Below, piece by piece: positions 24,074 through 31,554 of a stretch of DNA of 35,671 bases. Source of the DNA: Clostridium sp. (GTDB lineage: Bacteria > Bacillota > Clostridia > Lachnospirales > Lachnospiraceae); the NCBI GenBank assembly GCA_031275405.1, contig JAISOV010000038.1, forward strand, positions 1-35,671. The letters are read 5' to 3'. Position 1 is the first letter of the stretch. The number at the start of each line of letters is the position of its first letter. The notes below the pieces were generated by a model. The model saw nothing but the letters and a program-made list of their open reading frames with translations, ran no database searches and had not been told where the DNA came from. The position numbers and the translations under genes were made by a program.

Positions 24074-24226
24074 ATGTTTTCAGAAACGCCTTACGGTATG
24101 CAGGACGGACTGGCCCTTCGTCAAGGGGCGCACTCTACGAAAGGACGGAAGGGCTGCGCTTTTTTTGTGAAACGCCGAAATTCTAAATTCCGCTATGGCT
24201 CCCCGCCACTTCAAAAAGCTGATTGA
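24074..24226 (+). CDS. switchable start exon; 50-residue peptide in the present orientation
   Basis: ATG 24074 lies seven bases after GAGG. It reads MFSETPYGMQDGLALRQGAH, then STKG, through IR2 (24117-24145). In the present orientation it continues as RKGCAFFVKRRNSKFRYGSP to TGA 24224-24226. In the inverted orientation the same exon, up to the last base of the repeat, continues in frame as GTGKIWRRGRERGQ into cpsB. The frame match across both junctions was checked codon by codon. The peptide has no known family; its main role is probably to supply a start. Confidence 0.7.
   Translation: MFSETPYGMQDGLALRQGAHSTKGRKGCAFFVKRRNSKFRYGSPPLQKAD
24117..24145 (-). repeat. inverted repeat IR2 of the invertible segment (29 bp)
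   Basis: Reverse complement of IR1 (22497-22525) without mismatch. It begins TTCGTCAAGGGGCG on the plus strand. Confidence 0.97.
24128..24166 (+). terminator. possible terminator just outside IR2
   Basis: GCGCA (24128-24132) can pair with TGCGC (24155-24159), followed by seven T (24160-24166). The stem is short. It would stop transcripts from the switch promoter in the present (OFF) orientation. Confidence 0.4.
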
Positions 24227-24247
24227 AAAGCATTGACAAAATCAGAA

Positions 24248-24361
24248 TCATGTATGAAAACAAGTACATAGTAAAAGCACAGCAAGAAGTGCAAAAAAGG
24301 ATCGCAGGAAAAACAGTAGATACTGCGATGAACCTTAGGGCAAGATTTTCGTTTTTGGATT
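24248..24361 (+). CDS. small open frame between the switch and the kinase module
   Basis: 37 codons (YENKYIVKAQQEVQKRIAGK, then TVDTAMNLRARFSFLD). It has no clear ribosome site and its stop overlaps the next promoter. It could be the end of a lost gene. Function unknown. Confidence 0.2.
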
Positions 24362-24388
24362 GACAGAACAGGACTTCCCTGCTATGAT
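24360..24388 (+). promoter_or_regulatory. near-consensus promoter of the phosphatase/kinase genes
   Basis: TTGACA (24360-24365), a 17-base spacer, TATGAT (24383-24388). It is the best sigma-A type promoter in the window. It reads toward the phosphatase gene at 24647. Confidence 0.75.
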
Positions 24389-24646
24389 GAGAAAAGCGGC
24401 TCATACATAGCTTTCGGTTCCATTGAAATCCGGTCGGAGACATCTGGCTGACAAGAAGCGCAGCCGGTTATATTCCAGACATTCCATGATATTCCACTAT
24501 GATACCCAGTTGTCCAATCCATCCGGCTGTTTTATGGATCCGGCCATTTCATCTACGGGCCATTTCATCCGCCCAGCTGTCTGGCCCATCCGGTCATTTG
24601 GCTGTATCCAATCATTCCACCGGCAAAGGAGGCGGAAAGAATTTTT
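24389..24646 (+). promoter_or_regulatory. long leader with degenerate repeats
   Basis: About 250 bases without a supported gene. They contain several imperfect copies of a CCATCCGG / GGCCATTTCAT-like word (24520-24620) and end in AAAGGAGG (24625-24632). No known riboswitch was recognised; a folding leader is possible. Confidence 0.3.
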
Positions 24647-25537
24647 TTGAAAATATTATCGGGATATGTATGGGAAGGAGAAGACAAGGCTTCCGCAGCG
24701 GAGAAAGAAAACGCGGCGGCAGAAGCCTGGCATTCTCCGGAAGCGGTCGTCCTGCAGCAGATCAGGCAGGGCAAGGAACAGCTTCTGTTTGCCTGTGTAT
24801 GCGAGGGCAAAGGCGAAAACGCGGTCAGCGGAGCTTTCTGTAGTTACCTGTCAGAGCAACTGGTCGAATGGTTTTATCAGAGGGGGTTGCATTGGTACCA
24901 GCTGCATGACCGGCTCAAACCATGGCACGGATCTGGAAGCTCATGGATCCGAGAAAGTACGGATACACGTATGAAAAGGGAACTGAAACACCGGATCGGC
25001 AGGATCCTAGGGGAATTATCTGACTACAGCGCAAAAACAGGAGACAGGGCGGACGTCAGCATGGCGGGTATGCTGGTGGCAGGGAAGCGGTTCTGGCTGG
25101 CACAGACGGGCGACGCCCGGGCGTATCTGATCAACAGCAGATTCCAAAGGCCGCATATCCGGCGGATAAGCGACGGAGATGCCCTTCCGGACAGCCCGAG
25201 GATTTCTCAGGATGTCCCCGCAGAAATTTCTCAGGATGTATCCATGGAAAGCCTTAAGGACGTCCCCGCCCCCGCAGGTACACTTACGGATGTCCCTGCC
25301 GAGGTATCCGTGGTCAGCGGCCGCTTACAGCCCGGAATCGGCGTCCTGCTATGTACCCAAGGCTTCTGCTCCCCTCTTCCGGAAACGGAAATCAGCCAGA
25401 GCCTGGCAGTGCCGGAGATCACGGCAGAGTCACAGTTAAGCAGGCGTTTAAGGGAGCTGCACCGGGAAAGCCGCCAAAGAACGAGACAAGGAGGAGGGAG
25501 CGCGGTCTACTTTATCCTGACTGCGCAGCAGCCATGA
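24647..25537 (+). CDS. degenerate PP2C-like protein
   Basis: 296 residues. TTG 24647 follows GGAAAG by seven bases and AAAGGAGG by 14. The PP2C pattern is visible: FACVCEGKGENAVSGAF where active enzymes have a D-G-x-G-G motif, DVSMAGMLVAGKRFWLAQTG, and the GDARAYLI motif. The first metal Asp is Glu and the second Gly is Glu, so phosphatase activity may be lost or changed. An insert with repeated DVPAE / SQDVS words lies between the sheet strands. Its stop overlaps the kinase start (ATGA), so the two form one unit. Confidence 0.68.
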   Translation: MKILSGYVWEGEDKASAAEKENAAAEAWHSPEAVVLQQIRQGKEQLLFACVCEGKGENAVSGAFCSYLSEQLVEWFYQRGLHWYQLHDRLKPWHGSGSSWIRESTDTRMKRELKHRIGRILGELSDYSAKTGDRADVSMAGMLVAGKRFWLAQTGDARAYLINSRFQRPHIRRISDGDALPDSPRISQDVPAEISQDVSMESLKDVPAPAGTLTDVPAEVSVVSGRLQPGIGVLLCTQGFCSPLPETEISQSLAVPEITAESQLSRRLRELHRESRQRTRQGGGSAVYFILTAQQP

Positions 25538-26418
25538 CCGCCCGGTATGAAAGATTTTACGAGAAATTATTTCCGCTAGGACAGGGAACGGACACGGAAG
25601 TTTACTGTGTGCGCCAAAAGTATCCCCATGGAACAGGTTCTTTTCCCCTGACGGAAAGGACTTATGCCTGCAAAACGAGCGGACAGATCAAACGTCTGGA
25701 AAGGGAAGCCCGGTTCCTGCAGGCGGCAAGGCATCCGTTATTCCCGAAATGGCATGATTATTGGGAAGCAGGCGGAAAAGGTTATCTGGTCATGGAATAC
25801 ATTTCCGGTTCCACTTTAGAGAAGCTGCTAAAACAGCGCGGAAGCTTCCCGCAGAAAAAGGCCCTGTGTATCGCGCTAGAACTGGCGGCAGGGCTTGCTT
25901 CCCTTCATGGAAGGACGCCGCCGCTGCTGTACCTGGATCTGAAACCTGCCAATATCCTGATCCAGGATACCGGAAAAGTACGGCTGGTGGATTTCGGAAC
26001 CGTCTGCCTGCTGTCCGGGAGGGCGGAAGCTGCGGGAACACCGGGTTACGCGGCGCCGGAAGTGCTGCGGACAGAAGCTTTCAGCGAACGGACGGACGTA
26101 TATTCCTTGGGCAAGGTACTGCACTATATGCTGACCGGGAAAGACCCCTGTCTGCCGCCTTATGAGGCCGCGCCGATCCGCGTCTATGACCGGAAGCTAT
26201 GGCGAGGCCCCGAACAGACCGTGTGCGCAGCTCTTCAGGAGGATGCGGCCGCGCGCGTTCCCGATATGCGGGAATTCATGCGGCAGCTGGCGGTTTATGT
26301 CACGGGAACGCCGAAGCAGATTTTCTGCCGGGAGCTTTCCTTGCATTTCCAGAAGCCGGAAGCGCGAAAAGCCCTTCTATACGAAAAAAATATCTATAAA
26401 AGCACCTACTTTCCCTAA
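25534..26418 (+). CDS. Hanks-type Ser/Thr protein kinase, no sensor domain
   Basis: 294 residues; ATG 25534 overlaps the previous stop. The kinase domain has FPLGQGTDTEVYCV (Gly loop), YACKTS (Lys), YLVMEYISGSTLEKLLKQRG, LYLDLKPANILI (catalytic Asp kept, although HRD reads LYLD), VDFGTV, GTPGYAAPEVL, and DVYSLGKVLHYMLTG. There is no membrane helix or PASTA repeats, so it is cytosolic. Targets are unknown. Its position beside a capsule switch with a tyrosine kinase system suggests, but does not show, a link to surface control. It converges with rseP (stops overlap). Confidence 0.9.
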   Translation: MTARYERFYEKLFPLGQGTDTEVYCVRQKYPHGTGSFPLTERTYACKTSGQIKRLEREARFLQAARHPLFPKWHDYWEAGGKGYLVMEYISGSTLEKLLKQRGSFPQKKALCIALELAAGLASLHGRTPPLLYLDLKPANILIQDTGKVRLVDFGTVCLLSGRAEAAGTPGYAAPEVLRTEAFSERTDVYSLGKVLHYMLTGKDPCLPPYEAAPIRVYDRKLWRGPEQTVCAALQEDAAARVPDMREFMRQLAVYVTGTPKQIFCRELSLHFQKPEARKALLYEKNIYKSTYFP

Positions 26419-27470
26419 GCCCGGAAGATATTCATCAGATCATTGAGAACCAGATACGCCATCAGCGCCATAAAGAACACCAGCCCGATAAAATGTACCC
26501 TCCCTTCCCTTTCCGGCGGGATCGGCTTCCCTCTGACCGCTTCCACCAGCAGGAATACCAGTCGGCCTCCGTCCAGCGCCGGAACGGGAAGCAGATTCAG
26601 GATCCCCAGGTTCACCGACAAAAGAAGCGTGATATTCAGCATACTGACCGCCACGGTCTCCCAGCCGTACTGCCTGGCGGTGGCATAAGTCTTTCCCACG
26701 ATGTTGACGGCAATGCCCACAGGCCCTGACACATCTTCCCTTCCCACGCGCCCTTGGAGCAGCATCCACAAGCTCTTATAGGTCGCCTTGACGCTGTAGC
26801 GCATTTCATACCAGGCGTATCGGAAGCTTCCGAACCTCTTGGATTCGGCAAAATCCGTACTGTAGGCAATCCCCAGCATATATTTGCCTTGTTCCTCATC
26901 CCACTGGGGCGTCAGCTTGGTTTCATACTTTTCACCGTTTCTTTCATAACGGATAGCCACTTCTTTTCCATCGTTCATCCGGGAAAACAGCAGGATTTCA
27001 TCGTACAGATAGATCCTTTCCCCATTGATGGACAGGATTCGGTCGCCGGGCCGCAGTCCGGCTTCCATGGCCGCTCCGCCTTCCGTCAGCTGGGAAGCGA
27101 CCGGCTCCCAGCTGGGAACGATGTTGACGATCACCACGGCAATCAGATAGGCTAACAGGAAATTGAAGATCGGCCCTGCCAGCACAGTGGAAATCCTTCT
27201 CCAGACCCCGGCATCCAGGAAAGAGCCGGAACTTCTTTCCCCCTCCTTGAGTGTCCGCCCGTCTTCCCCCTCAAACATACAGGCTCCGCCTATGGGCAGC
27301 AGTTTGACGGAATATTTTGTATCCCGTTTCTTCAAAGACACGATCGTAGGGCCCATGCCTACCGAGAACTCCACCACATGAATCCCGTTCAGCTTTGCCA
27401 GCAGGAAATGCCCGAACTCATGAGAAAGAACCACCACCCCAAAAATAAGAATAAATAAAATAATCGTCAC
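26415..27470 (-). CDS. rseP: RIP site-2 metalloprotease RseP
   Basis: About 351 residues. GTG 27470 lies six bases after GAGG; a longer frame to 27524 lacks family sequence. Zinc motif VVLSHEFGHFLLAKLNGIHV in helix 1, PIGGACMFEGED, a PDZ domain around EAGLRPGDRILSINGERIY, and the second active-site part LGILNLLPVPALDGGR. It cleaves membrane-bound substrates such as anti-sigma factors and signal-peptide remnants. It is the last gene of the pyrH-frr-uppS-cdsA-dxr-rseP cluster. Confidence 0.95.
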   Translation of the reverse strand: MTIILFILIFGVVVLSHEFGHFLLAKLNGIHVVEFSVGMGPTIVSLKKRDTKYSVKLLPIGGACMFEGEDGRTLKEGERSSGSFLDAGVWRRISTVLAGPIFNFLLAYLIAVVIVNIVPSWEPVASQLTEGGAAMEAGLRPGDRILSINGERIYLYDEILLFSRMNDGKEVAIRYERNGEKYETKLTPQWDEEQGKYMLGIAYSTDFAESKRFGSFRYAWYEMRYSVKATYKSLWMLLQGRVGREDVSGPVGIAVNIVGKTYATARQYGWETVAVSMLNITLLLSVNLGILNLLPVPALDGGRLVFLLVEAVRGKPIPPEREGRVHFIGLVFFMALMAYLVLNDLMNIFRA

Positions 27471-27524
27471 GCCAGCACCTCGCTCATCTGTTTCATAGAT
27501 TTTTCTTCCGCTCTGTCCCCGCAC

Positions 27525-28688
27525 TTATTTTCCATCCTGTCCCTGCACTTCCCTTCCGATATATTCCTGTACTTCCGCTTCCGCCTGTAAGATCTCATCC
27601 ACGTCCGGGTCTTCTATCACTTTATGCCGCCGCATGGCAGCTTCTATCAGTTCCCCGATCTGTAAATAGGAAATCCGGCGGCCCAGAAACAGCTCCACCG
27701 CTTTCTCATTGGCGGCATTGTACGCCGTAGGCATACTCCCCCCCCGCCGCGCCGCTTCATAAGCCAGCGCCAGTCCCCGGAACGTCTCCATGTCCGGCCT
27801 TTCAAAAGTCATCTGCCTAAGAGAAAAAAAATCCAGGCGCTCCCCCCTAAGCGGTTTCCTGTCCGGATAAAACAGGGCATACTGGATCGGAAGCTTCATA
27901 TCCGGGACTCCCAGCTGAGCCATGACCGCCCCATCCACAAACTCTACCATAGAATGGATCACGCTCTGGGGATGCACCACCACCTGGATCTGGGAAAGGT
28001 TCACGCCGAACAGCCATTTTGCTTCGATCACTTCCAGGCCTTTATTGACCAAAGTAGACGAATCGATGGTGATTTTCCTCCCCATCGCCCAGCTCGGATG
28101 CCTGAGGGCGGCTTCCACATCTATGTTTTTCAGCTCTTCCCGCGTCTTCCCCCGGAAAGGCCCTCCCGAGGCAGTCAGCCATATTTTAGCGATTTTGCCC
28201 GCAGGTTCTCCGTTCAAAGACTGGAAAACCGCGCTATGCTCACTGTCCACCGGCAGGACAGATACCCTTCGTTCTTTCGCCAGGGGCATGATCAAATGTC
28301 CGGCAGCCACCAGGGTTTCTTTGTTGGCAAGCGCAATATCCTTTCCGGCGCGGATCGCCTCCATCGTGGGTCTGATACCGATCATTCCCACAATCGCCGC
28401 CACTAATACCTGGCACTGCCCCATCACGGCAATTTCCAGCAGTCCTTCCATGCCCGCGACGACTTTTACCGGCAGATCCCGCACACGGCGACGCAGATCC
28501 GCCGCCGCTTCTTCATCCCACATTGCGGCCGCCAGCGGCTCAAACTCCCGGATCTGTGTTTCCATCTCCAGCACGCTGCTTCCCGCCGCCAAGGCCGCCA
28601 CTTTCAGCTCCGGATTCTGCCTGACGACTTCCAGGGTCTGCTTCCCGATGGAACCCGTGGAACCCAGAACCGCTATCGCCTTCCCCAT
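27525..28688 (-). CDS. dxr: 1-deoxy-D-xylulose 5-phosphate reductoisomerase
   Basis: About 387 residues. It starts GKAIAVLGSTGSIGKQTLEV (NADPH site), then ALANKETLVAAG, PVDSEHSAVFQSL, TASGGPFRG, HPSWAMGRKITIDSSTLVNK with GLEVIEA (metal and substrate site), and PTAYNAANEKAVELFLGR. It makes MEP in the non-mevalonate isoprenoid pathway, which feeds the uppS reaction in the same cluster. ATG 28688 fits the family; ATG 28700 is one base after the GGAAGGAG site, so the exact start is open. A hairpin repeat supplies this ribosome site. Confidence 0.95.
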   Translation of the reverse strand: MGKAIAVLGSTGSIGKQTLEVVRQNPELKVAALAAGSSVLEMETQIREFEPLAAAMWDEEAAADLRRRVRDLPVKVVAGMEGLLEIAVMGQCQVLVAAIVGMIGIRPTMEAIRAGKDIALANKETLVAAGHLIMPLAKERRVSVLPVDSEHSAVFQSLNGEPAGKIAKIWLTASGGPFRGKTREELKNIDVEAALRHPSWAMGRKITIDSSTLVNKGLEVIEAKWLFGVNLSQIQVVVHPQSVIHSMVEFVDGAVMAQLGVPDMKLPIQYALFYPDRKPLRGERLDFFSLRQMTFERPDMETFRGLALAYEAARRGGSMPTAYNAANEKAVELFLGRRISYLQIGELIEAAMRRHKVIEDPDVDEILQAEAEVQEYIGREVQGQDGK

Positions 28689-28702
28689 TTTGATAACCAT
28701 GC

Positions 28703-28770
28703 TCCTTCCAAAGTCTGAAAGCTTTGCGCGTAGCGCAAAGCTCCGGCGGAAAGAATGACATCTTTCCGTC
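28703..28770 (-). repeat. hairpin element upstream of a ribosome site, copy 2
   Basis: Minus strand: CGGAAAGA-TGTCAT-TCTTTCCG stem-loop, then AGCTTTGCGC-TAC-GCGCAAAGCT (perfect 10-bp stem), then AGACTTTGGAAGGAGC before dxr. It matches 7864-7933. The first stem differs from copy 1 in paired positions on both arms, so pairing is conserved. Confidence 0.65.
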
Positions 28771-28850
28771 TCCCATCCGCCTGTGAAAGGAGCGCGGGCC
28801 ATACGCGGTTTTCGCAGGCGTCTTCTTCACGCTTTCCTCTCGCCAAGCAG

Positions 28851-29705
28851 TCAGCGAATCAGCAGCGCCGTCAGAAAATAAATCACCGGCGCGGTCACGA
28901 TCATGCTGTCGAACCGATCCATGATCCCCCCATGCCCGGGGATCAGGCTGCCGTAATCCTTGATATTGTGGTTACGCTTAATACCCGAGGCCGCCAGATC
29001 TCCCACCTGGCTCATCACTGCGGACGCTCCGCAGATAAAGGCGATCAGCCCCGCGACCGTCTGGTCGGGGAACAGTCTTTCCACCCAGAAAAAACCGTAC
29101 AGGCCGCCGATCAGCGCCGCCCCCGCCACGCCGCCGATACAGCCCTCTAAAGACTTCTTGGGACTAAGCCGTGGGAAGATTCTTTTCTTTCCGATCAGCA
29201 TTCCTACCGCATAGGCACAGGTGTCGCTGCCCCAGGAACTAATCAGGATCAGCCAGACGATGTGCGCCCCTTGTGTCTCTGCCCGGGTGAGATATACGAA
29301 AGACAGCATCACCGGGGCGTATAGAAACGAAAAAAAGGACGCCGCCACCTGCCCGGCGTGGTATTTCGGAAAGGTAAACACATACACGAACATACTGGCC
29401 AGGAAGACTCCCACCACGCATACCCACCGTAAGATTTCCGAACCGGAAAAGAAGACTGCGGCATAATAGGCAAAAATCCCGGCAAAGCCTACCGCTTCCA
29501 AACCATGAATCCGGAGGAACGACTTTCCGGAACCGCCGGAACGGCTTTCTTTCTCCGGCTTCGCCCGGAAAGCCGCCAGAAGCTCCCGGTAGGCAATGAG
29601 CGAGATTGCCAGCAGAAGCAAGGCAAGCACGGAACCACCGATTCCCAAAGACAGTATCGCTATTACCACCAGCACAATTCCGCTTGCCAACCTAGTCCAA
29701 AACAT
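28851..29705 (-). CDS. cdsA: phosphatidate cytidylyltransferase
   Basis: 284 residues with about eight membrane helices. The signature is complete: SGIKRNHNIKDYGSLIPGHG followed by GIMDRFDS. It makes CDP-diacylglycerol for phospholipid synthesis. Its start overlaps the end of uppS by 14 bases. Confidence 0.96.
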   Translation of the reverse strand: MFWTRLASGIVLVVIAILSLGIGGSVLALLLLAISLIAYRELLAAFRAKPEKESRSGGSGKSFLRIHGLEAVGFAGIFAYYAAVFFSGSEILRWVCVVGVFLASMFVYVFTFPKYHAGQVAASFFSFLYAPVMLSFVYLTRAETQGAHIVWLILISSWGSDTCAYAVGMLIGKKRIFPRLSPKKSLEGCIGGVAGAALIGGLYGFFWVERLFPDQTVAGLIAFICGASAVMSQVGDLAASGIKRNHNIKDYGSLIPGHGGIMDRFDSMIVTAPVIYFLTALLIR

Positions 29706-30501
29706 CCAATCTGTCCTCCTGCCAGGAGCGATCTCCCTCCATGGAAGGATCCTCCTCCGTGGAAGAGCCTCCCTCCACGATTAGCCCATATCTTCGGTCC
29801 CTATGATTATATGCCTCCACGGCTTGAACCAATTCTTCTTTGGTGAAATCCGGCCAAGGTACCTGGGTTACATAAAATTCCGTATATGCCAGCTGCCACA
29901 GCAGGAAATTGGATATTCTCTGGTCGCCGCAGGTGCGGATCAGCAGATCCGGCTCCGGCAGACCCTGGGTATCCAGATACTCCGCCACACAGGACTCATC
30001 AATATCCTCCGCGTCCAGCCGCCCTCCGGCCACCTCTTTGCTGATACGCCGCACCGCCCGGACGATCTCATCCCGTCCGCCGTAATTCAAGGCAATCTGG
30101 AAATGCAGCCCGTCATTCTCCTTGGTGGCTTCCTCCAGTTCCTCGATCCGCCTGCGTATATCCGCATCCAATCCGGATTTTTCGCCCAGTACCCGGACGC
30201 ACATCCGGTTTTTCGCCGCCGTTTTCAGGCAGGTTTTCATATAATTACGGAGAAGCTTCATCAAAGCGTCCACTTCCTCTTTCGGACGGTTCCAGTTCTC
30301 CGTGGAAAAGGCATAGACCGTCAGATACTGGATGCCCATCCGGTAAGCTTCTTCACAGATGATTTCCACCGTCTTGGCTCCCCGGACATGACCGTAATTA
30401 CGCGGCCTGCCTTTCGCTTTCGCCCAGCGCCCGTTTCCGTCCAGAATGATCGCCACGTGCCTAGGTACTCTATGGAACGATTTTCCATTTACTCCACTCA
30501 T
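29692..30501 (-). CDS. uppS: isoprenyl transferase (undecaprenyl diphosphate synthase)
   Basis: About 269 residues. ATG 30501 lies six bases after GGGAG. Motifs: RHVAIILDGNGRWAKAKGRP (catalytic Asp), YLTVYAFSTENWNRPKEEV, NYGGRDEIV, and LIRTCGDQRISNFLLWQLAY followed by TEFYVTQVPWPDF. The usual RTSGE is RTCGD here. The C-terminus has an extra repetitive acidic tail (GSSTEEDPSMEGDRSWQEDR). It makes the C55 carrier lipid used by peptidoglycan and by the polysaccharide operon. Confidence 0.95.
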   Translation of the reverse strand: MSGVNGKSFHRVPRHVAIILDGNGRWAKAKGRPRNYGHVRGAKTVEIICEEAYRMGIQYLTVYAFSTENWNRPKEEVDALMKLLRNYMKTCLKTAAKNRMCVRVLGEKSGLDADIRRRIEELEEATKENDGLHFQIALNYGGRDEIVRAVRRISKEVAGGRLDAEDIDESCVAEYLDTQGLPEPDLLIRTCGDQRISNFLLWQLAYTEFYVTQVPWPDFTKEELVQAVEAYNHRDRRYGLIVEGGSSTEEDPSMEGDRSWQEDRLDVLD

Positions 30502-30566
30502 GAACGCTCCCTTATCCCCGTCCATTACTGTCCGGCAAGACAGCCGACCACCTTCCACAGGATGGC

Positions 30567-30637
30567 TGATCCCATTCCGCAAGGACAGCTAGCCACATTC
30601 CGCAATGGCCAGCTGATCCCATTCCGCAAGGACAGCC
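30567..30637. repeat. three tandem 23-24 bp degenerate repeats upstream of uppS
   Basis: The word CTGATCCCATTCCGCAAGGA occurs at 30567 and again about 46 bases later, with a diverged copy (AGCCACATTCCGCAATGG) between. Non-coding, between frr and uppS. Confidence 0.6.
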
Positions 30638-30709
30638 GAATGGCAGTTTGACGCATGGCATTCTCGCAATGTTCGGGGAACTTCCCCTGCTGCCCTGTAA
30701 TATGGAAAG

Positions 30710-30760
30710 TTTCGTATCTCGAAAAACAATTTTTTAGAGGTACTTCTTACAGATACGAAA
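30710..30760. other. long-range stem-loop between frr and uppS
   Basis: TTTCGTATCT (30710-30719) is complementary to AGATACGAAA (30751-30760) over 10 bp, with a ~31-base AT-rich loop. It could be a terminator, processing site or regulator binding site. No T run follows. Confidence 0.4.
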
Positions 30761-30803
30761 TCGACCCTGCGGAATATTCCCGCTTAGCAGGATCACCTCT
30801 ATC

Positions 30804-31355
30804 CTACACCGTCATGATTTCTTTGGTCTTACTCTCCTGCAGGCTGTCCGCTTCTTTCGCATACTTGTCCGTCAGCTTCTGGGTACTGTCCTCCAGCTGT
30901 TTGATCTCATCTTCGGACACATCCTTTTTCGCAAGCTTCTTAAAAGCTTCGTTGGCATCCCGGCGAATATTGCGGATTGCCACCTTTGCTTCTTCGCATT
31001 TCCTGCGCACTTCTTTTACCAGATCTTTCCTTCTTTCTTCCGTCAGCTCCGGAAAAACCAGCCGTATCACGGAACCGTCATTGGAGGGATGGATCCCCAG
31101 ATCCGAAGTCTGGATCGCTTTTTCGATCTCACGGATCAAAGACCTGTCCCAAGGGGAAATCTGGATGATACGCGCTTCCGGAACCGTGACGTTCCCGACC
31201 TGCTGTATCGGCGTAGGCGACCCGTAATAATTCACCCTCAGCTTATCCAGCACATGGGGATTGGCGCGCCCGGCGCGGATAGAGGCATAATCCGTCTCCA
31301 GATGTTCTATTGTCTTCTTCATTTTTTCCTCATACTGCTTCACTCTTTCGTCCAT
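30804..31355 (-). CDS. frr: ribosome recycling factor
   Basis: 183 residues. ATG 31355 (MDERVKQYEEK) is favoured over ATG 31367. It has TIEHLETDYASIRAGRANPH, YYGSPTPIQQVGNVTVPEAR, SPWDRSLIREIEKAI and the LTEERRKDLVKEVRRKCEEA helix. It splits post-termination ribosomes with EF-G. Confidence 0.97.
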   Translation of the reverse strand: MDERVKQYEEKMKKTIEHLETDYASIRAGRANPHVLDKLRVNYYGSPTPIQQVGNVTVPEARIIQISPWDRSLIREIEKAIQTSDLGIHPSNDGSVIRLVFPELTEERRKDLVKEVRRKCEEAKVAIRNIRRDANEAFKKLAKKDVSEDEIKQLEDSTQKLTDKYAKEADSLQESKTKEIMTV

Positions 31356-31554
31356 CTTCCTAACCATCCTTTCTTACAGACTGCTTCCTCCATTTTCAGG
31401 GATCGGACGGCACTTCCGGCCGACCTTGTTTCGCATTTCCAGACACCATACCTAGGAAAAATGGCTCGGCTGCGGCTCTTGCAGCTCCCGCAGCCATTAC
31501 GGCTCCCGCGGCTTTCACAGCTCCCACGGCCCTTTCCTACCTTAGTAATTCTGC
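31356..31554. other. spacer with repeated GGGAGCTG/GGGAGCCG words
   Basis: About 200 bases between pyrH and frr. On the minus strand the words GGGAGCTG, CGGGAGCCG, CGGGAGCTG and AGAGCCGCAGCCG follow each other (31460-31545), giving several alternative GC hairpins. No gene is seen. Confidence 0.4.

Larger units (their letters stand above)
22497..24145. mobile_element. invertible DNA segment carrying a recombinase, promoter, ribosome site and start codon
   Basis: 1649 bp bounded by perfect 29-bp inverted repeats. Contents: a hairpin terminator, a tyrosine recombinase gene (minus), a structured repeat (copy B), and near the right end a promoter, GAGG site and ATG exon on the plus strand. Now the promoter points right, away from the polysaccharide operon (OFF). 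After inversion it would lie about 70 bases from the IR1 junction and point into cpsB with the exon in frame. This is the layout of a site-specific phase switch, the same principle as invertible capsule promoters in Bacteroides, but here the start codon also moves. Confidence 0.88.

Noticed and set aside
24423..24650. Open frame in the leader of the PP2C-like gene
   Set aside because: It starts at TTG without a ribosome site, has repetitive leader composition and overlaps the real start; treated as leader sequence.
27738..27745. G8 tract inside dxr as another phase-variable site
   Set aside because: It encodes the Gly-Gly of the family motif in an essential enzyme. The run follows from amino-acid conservation and neighbouring codons.
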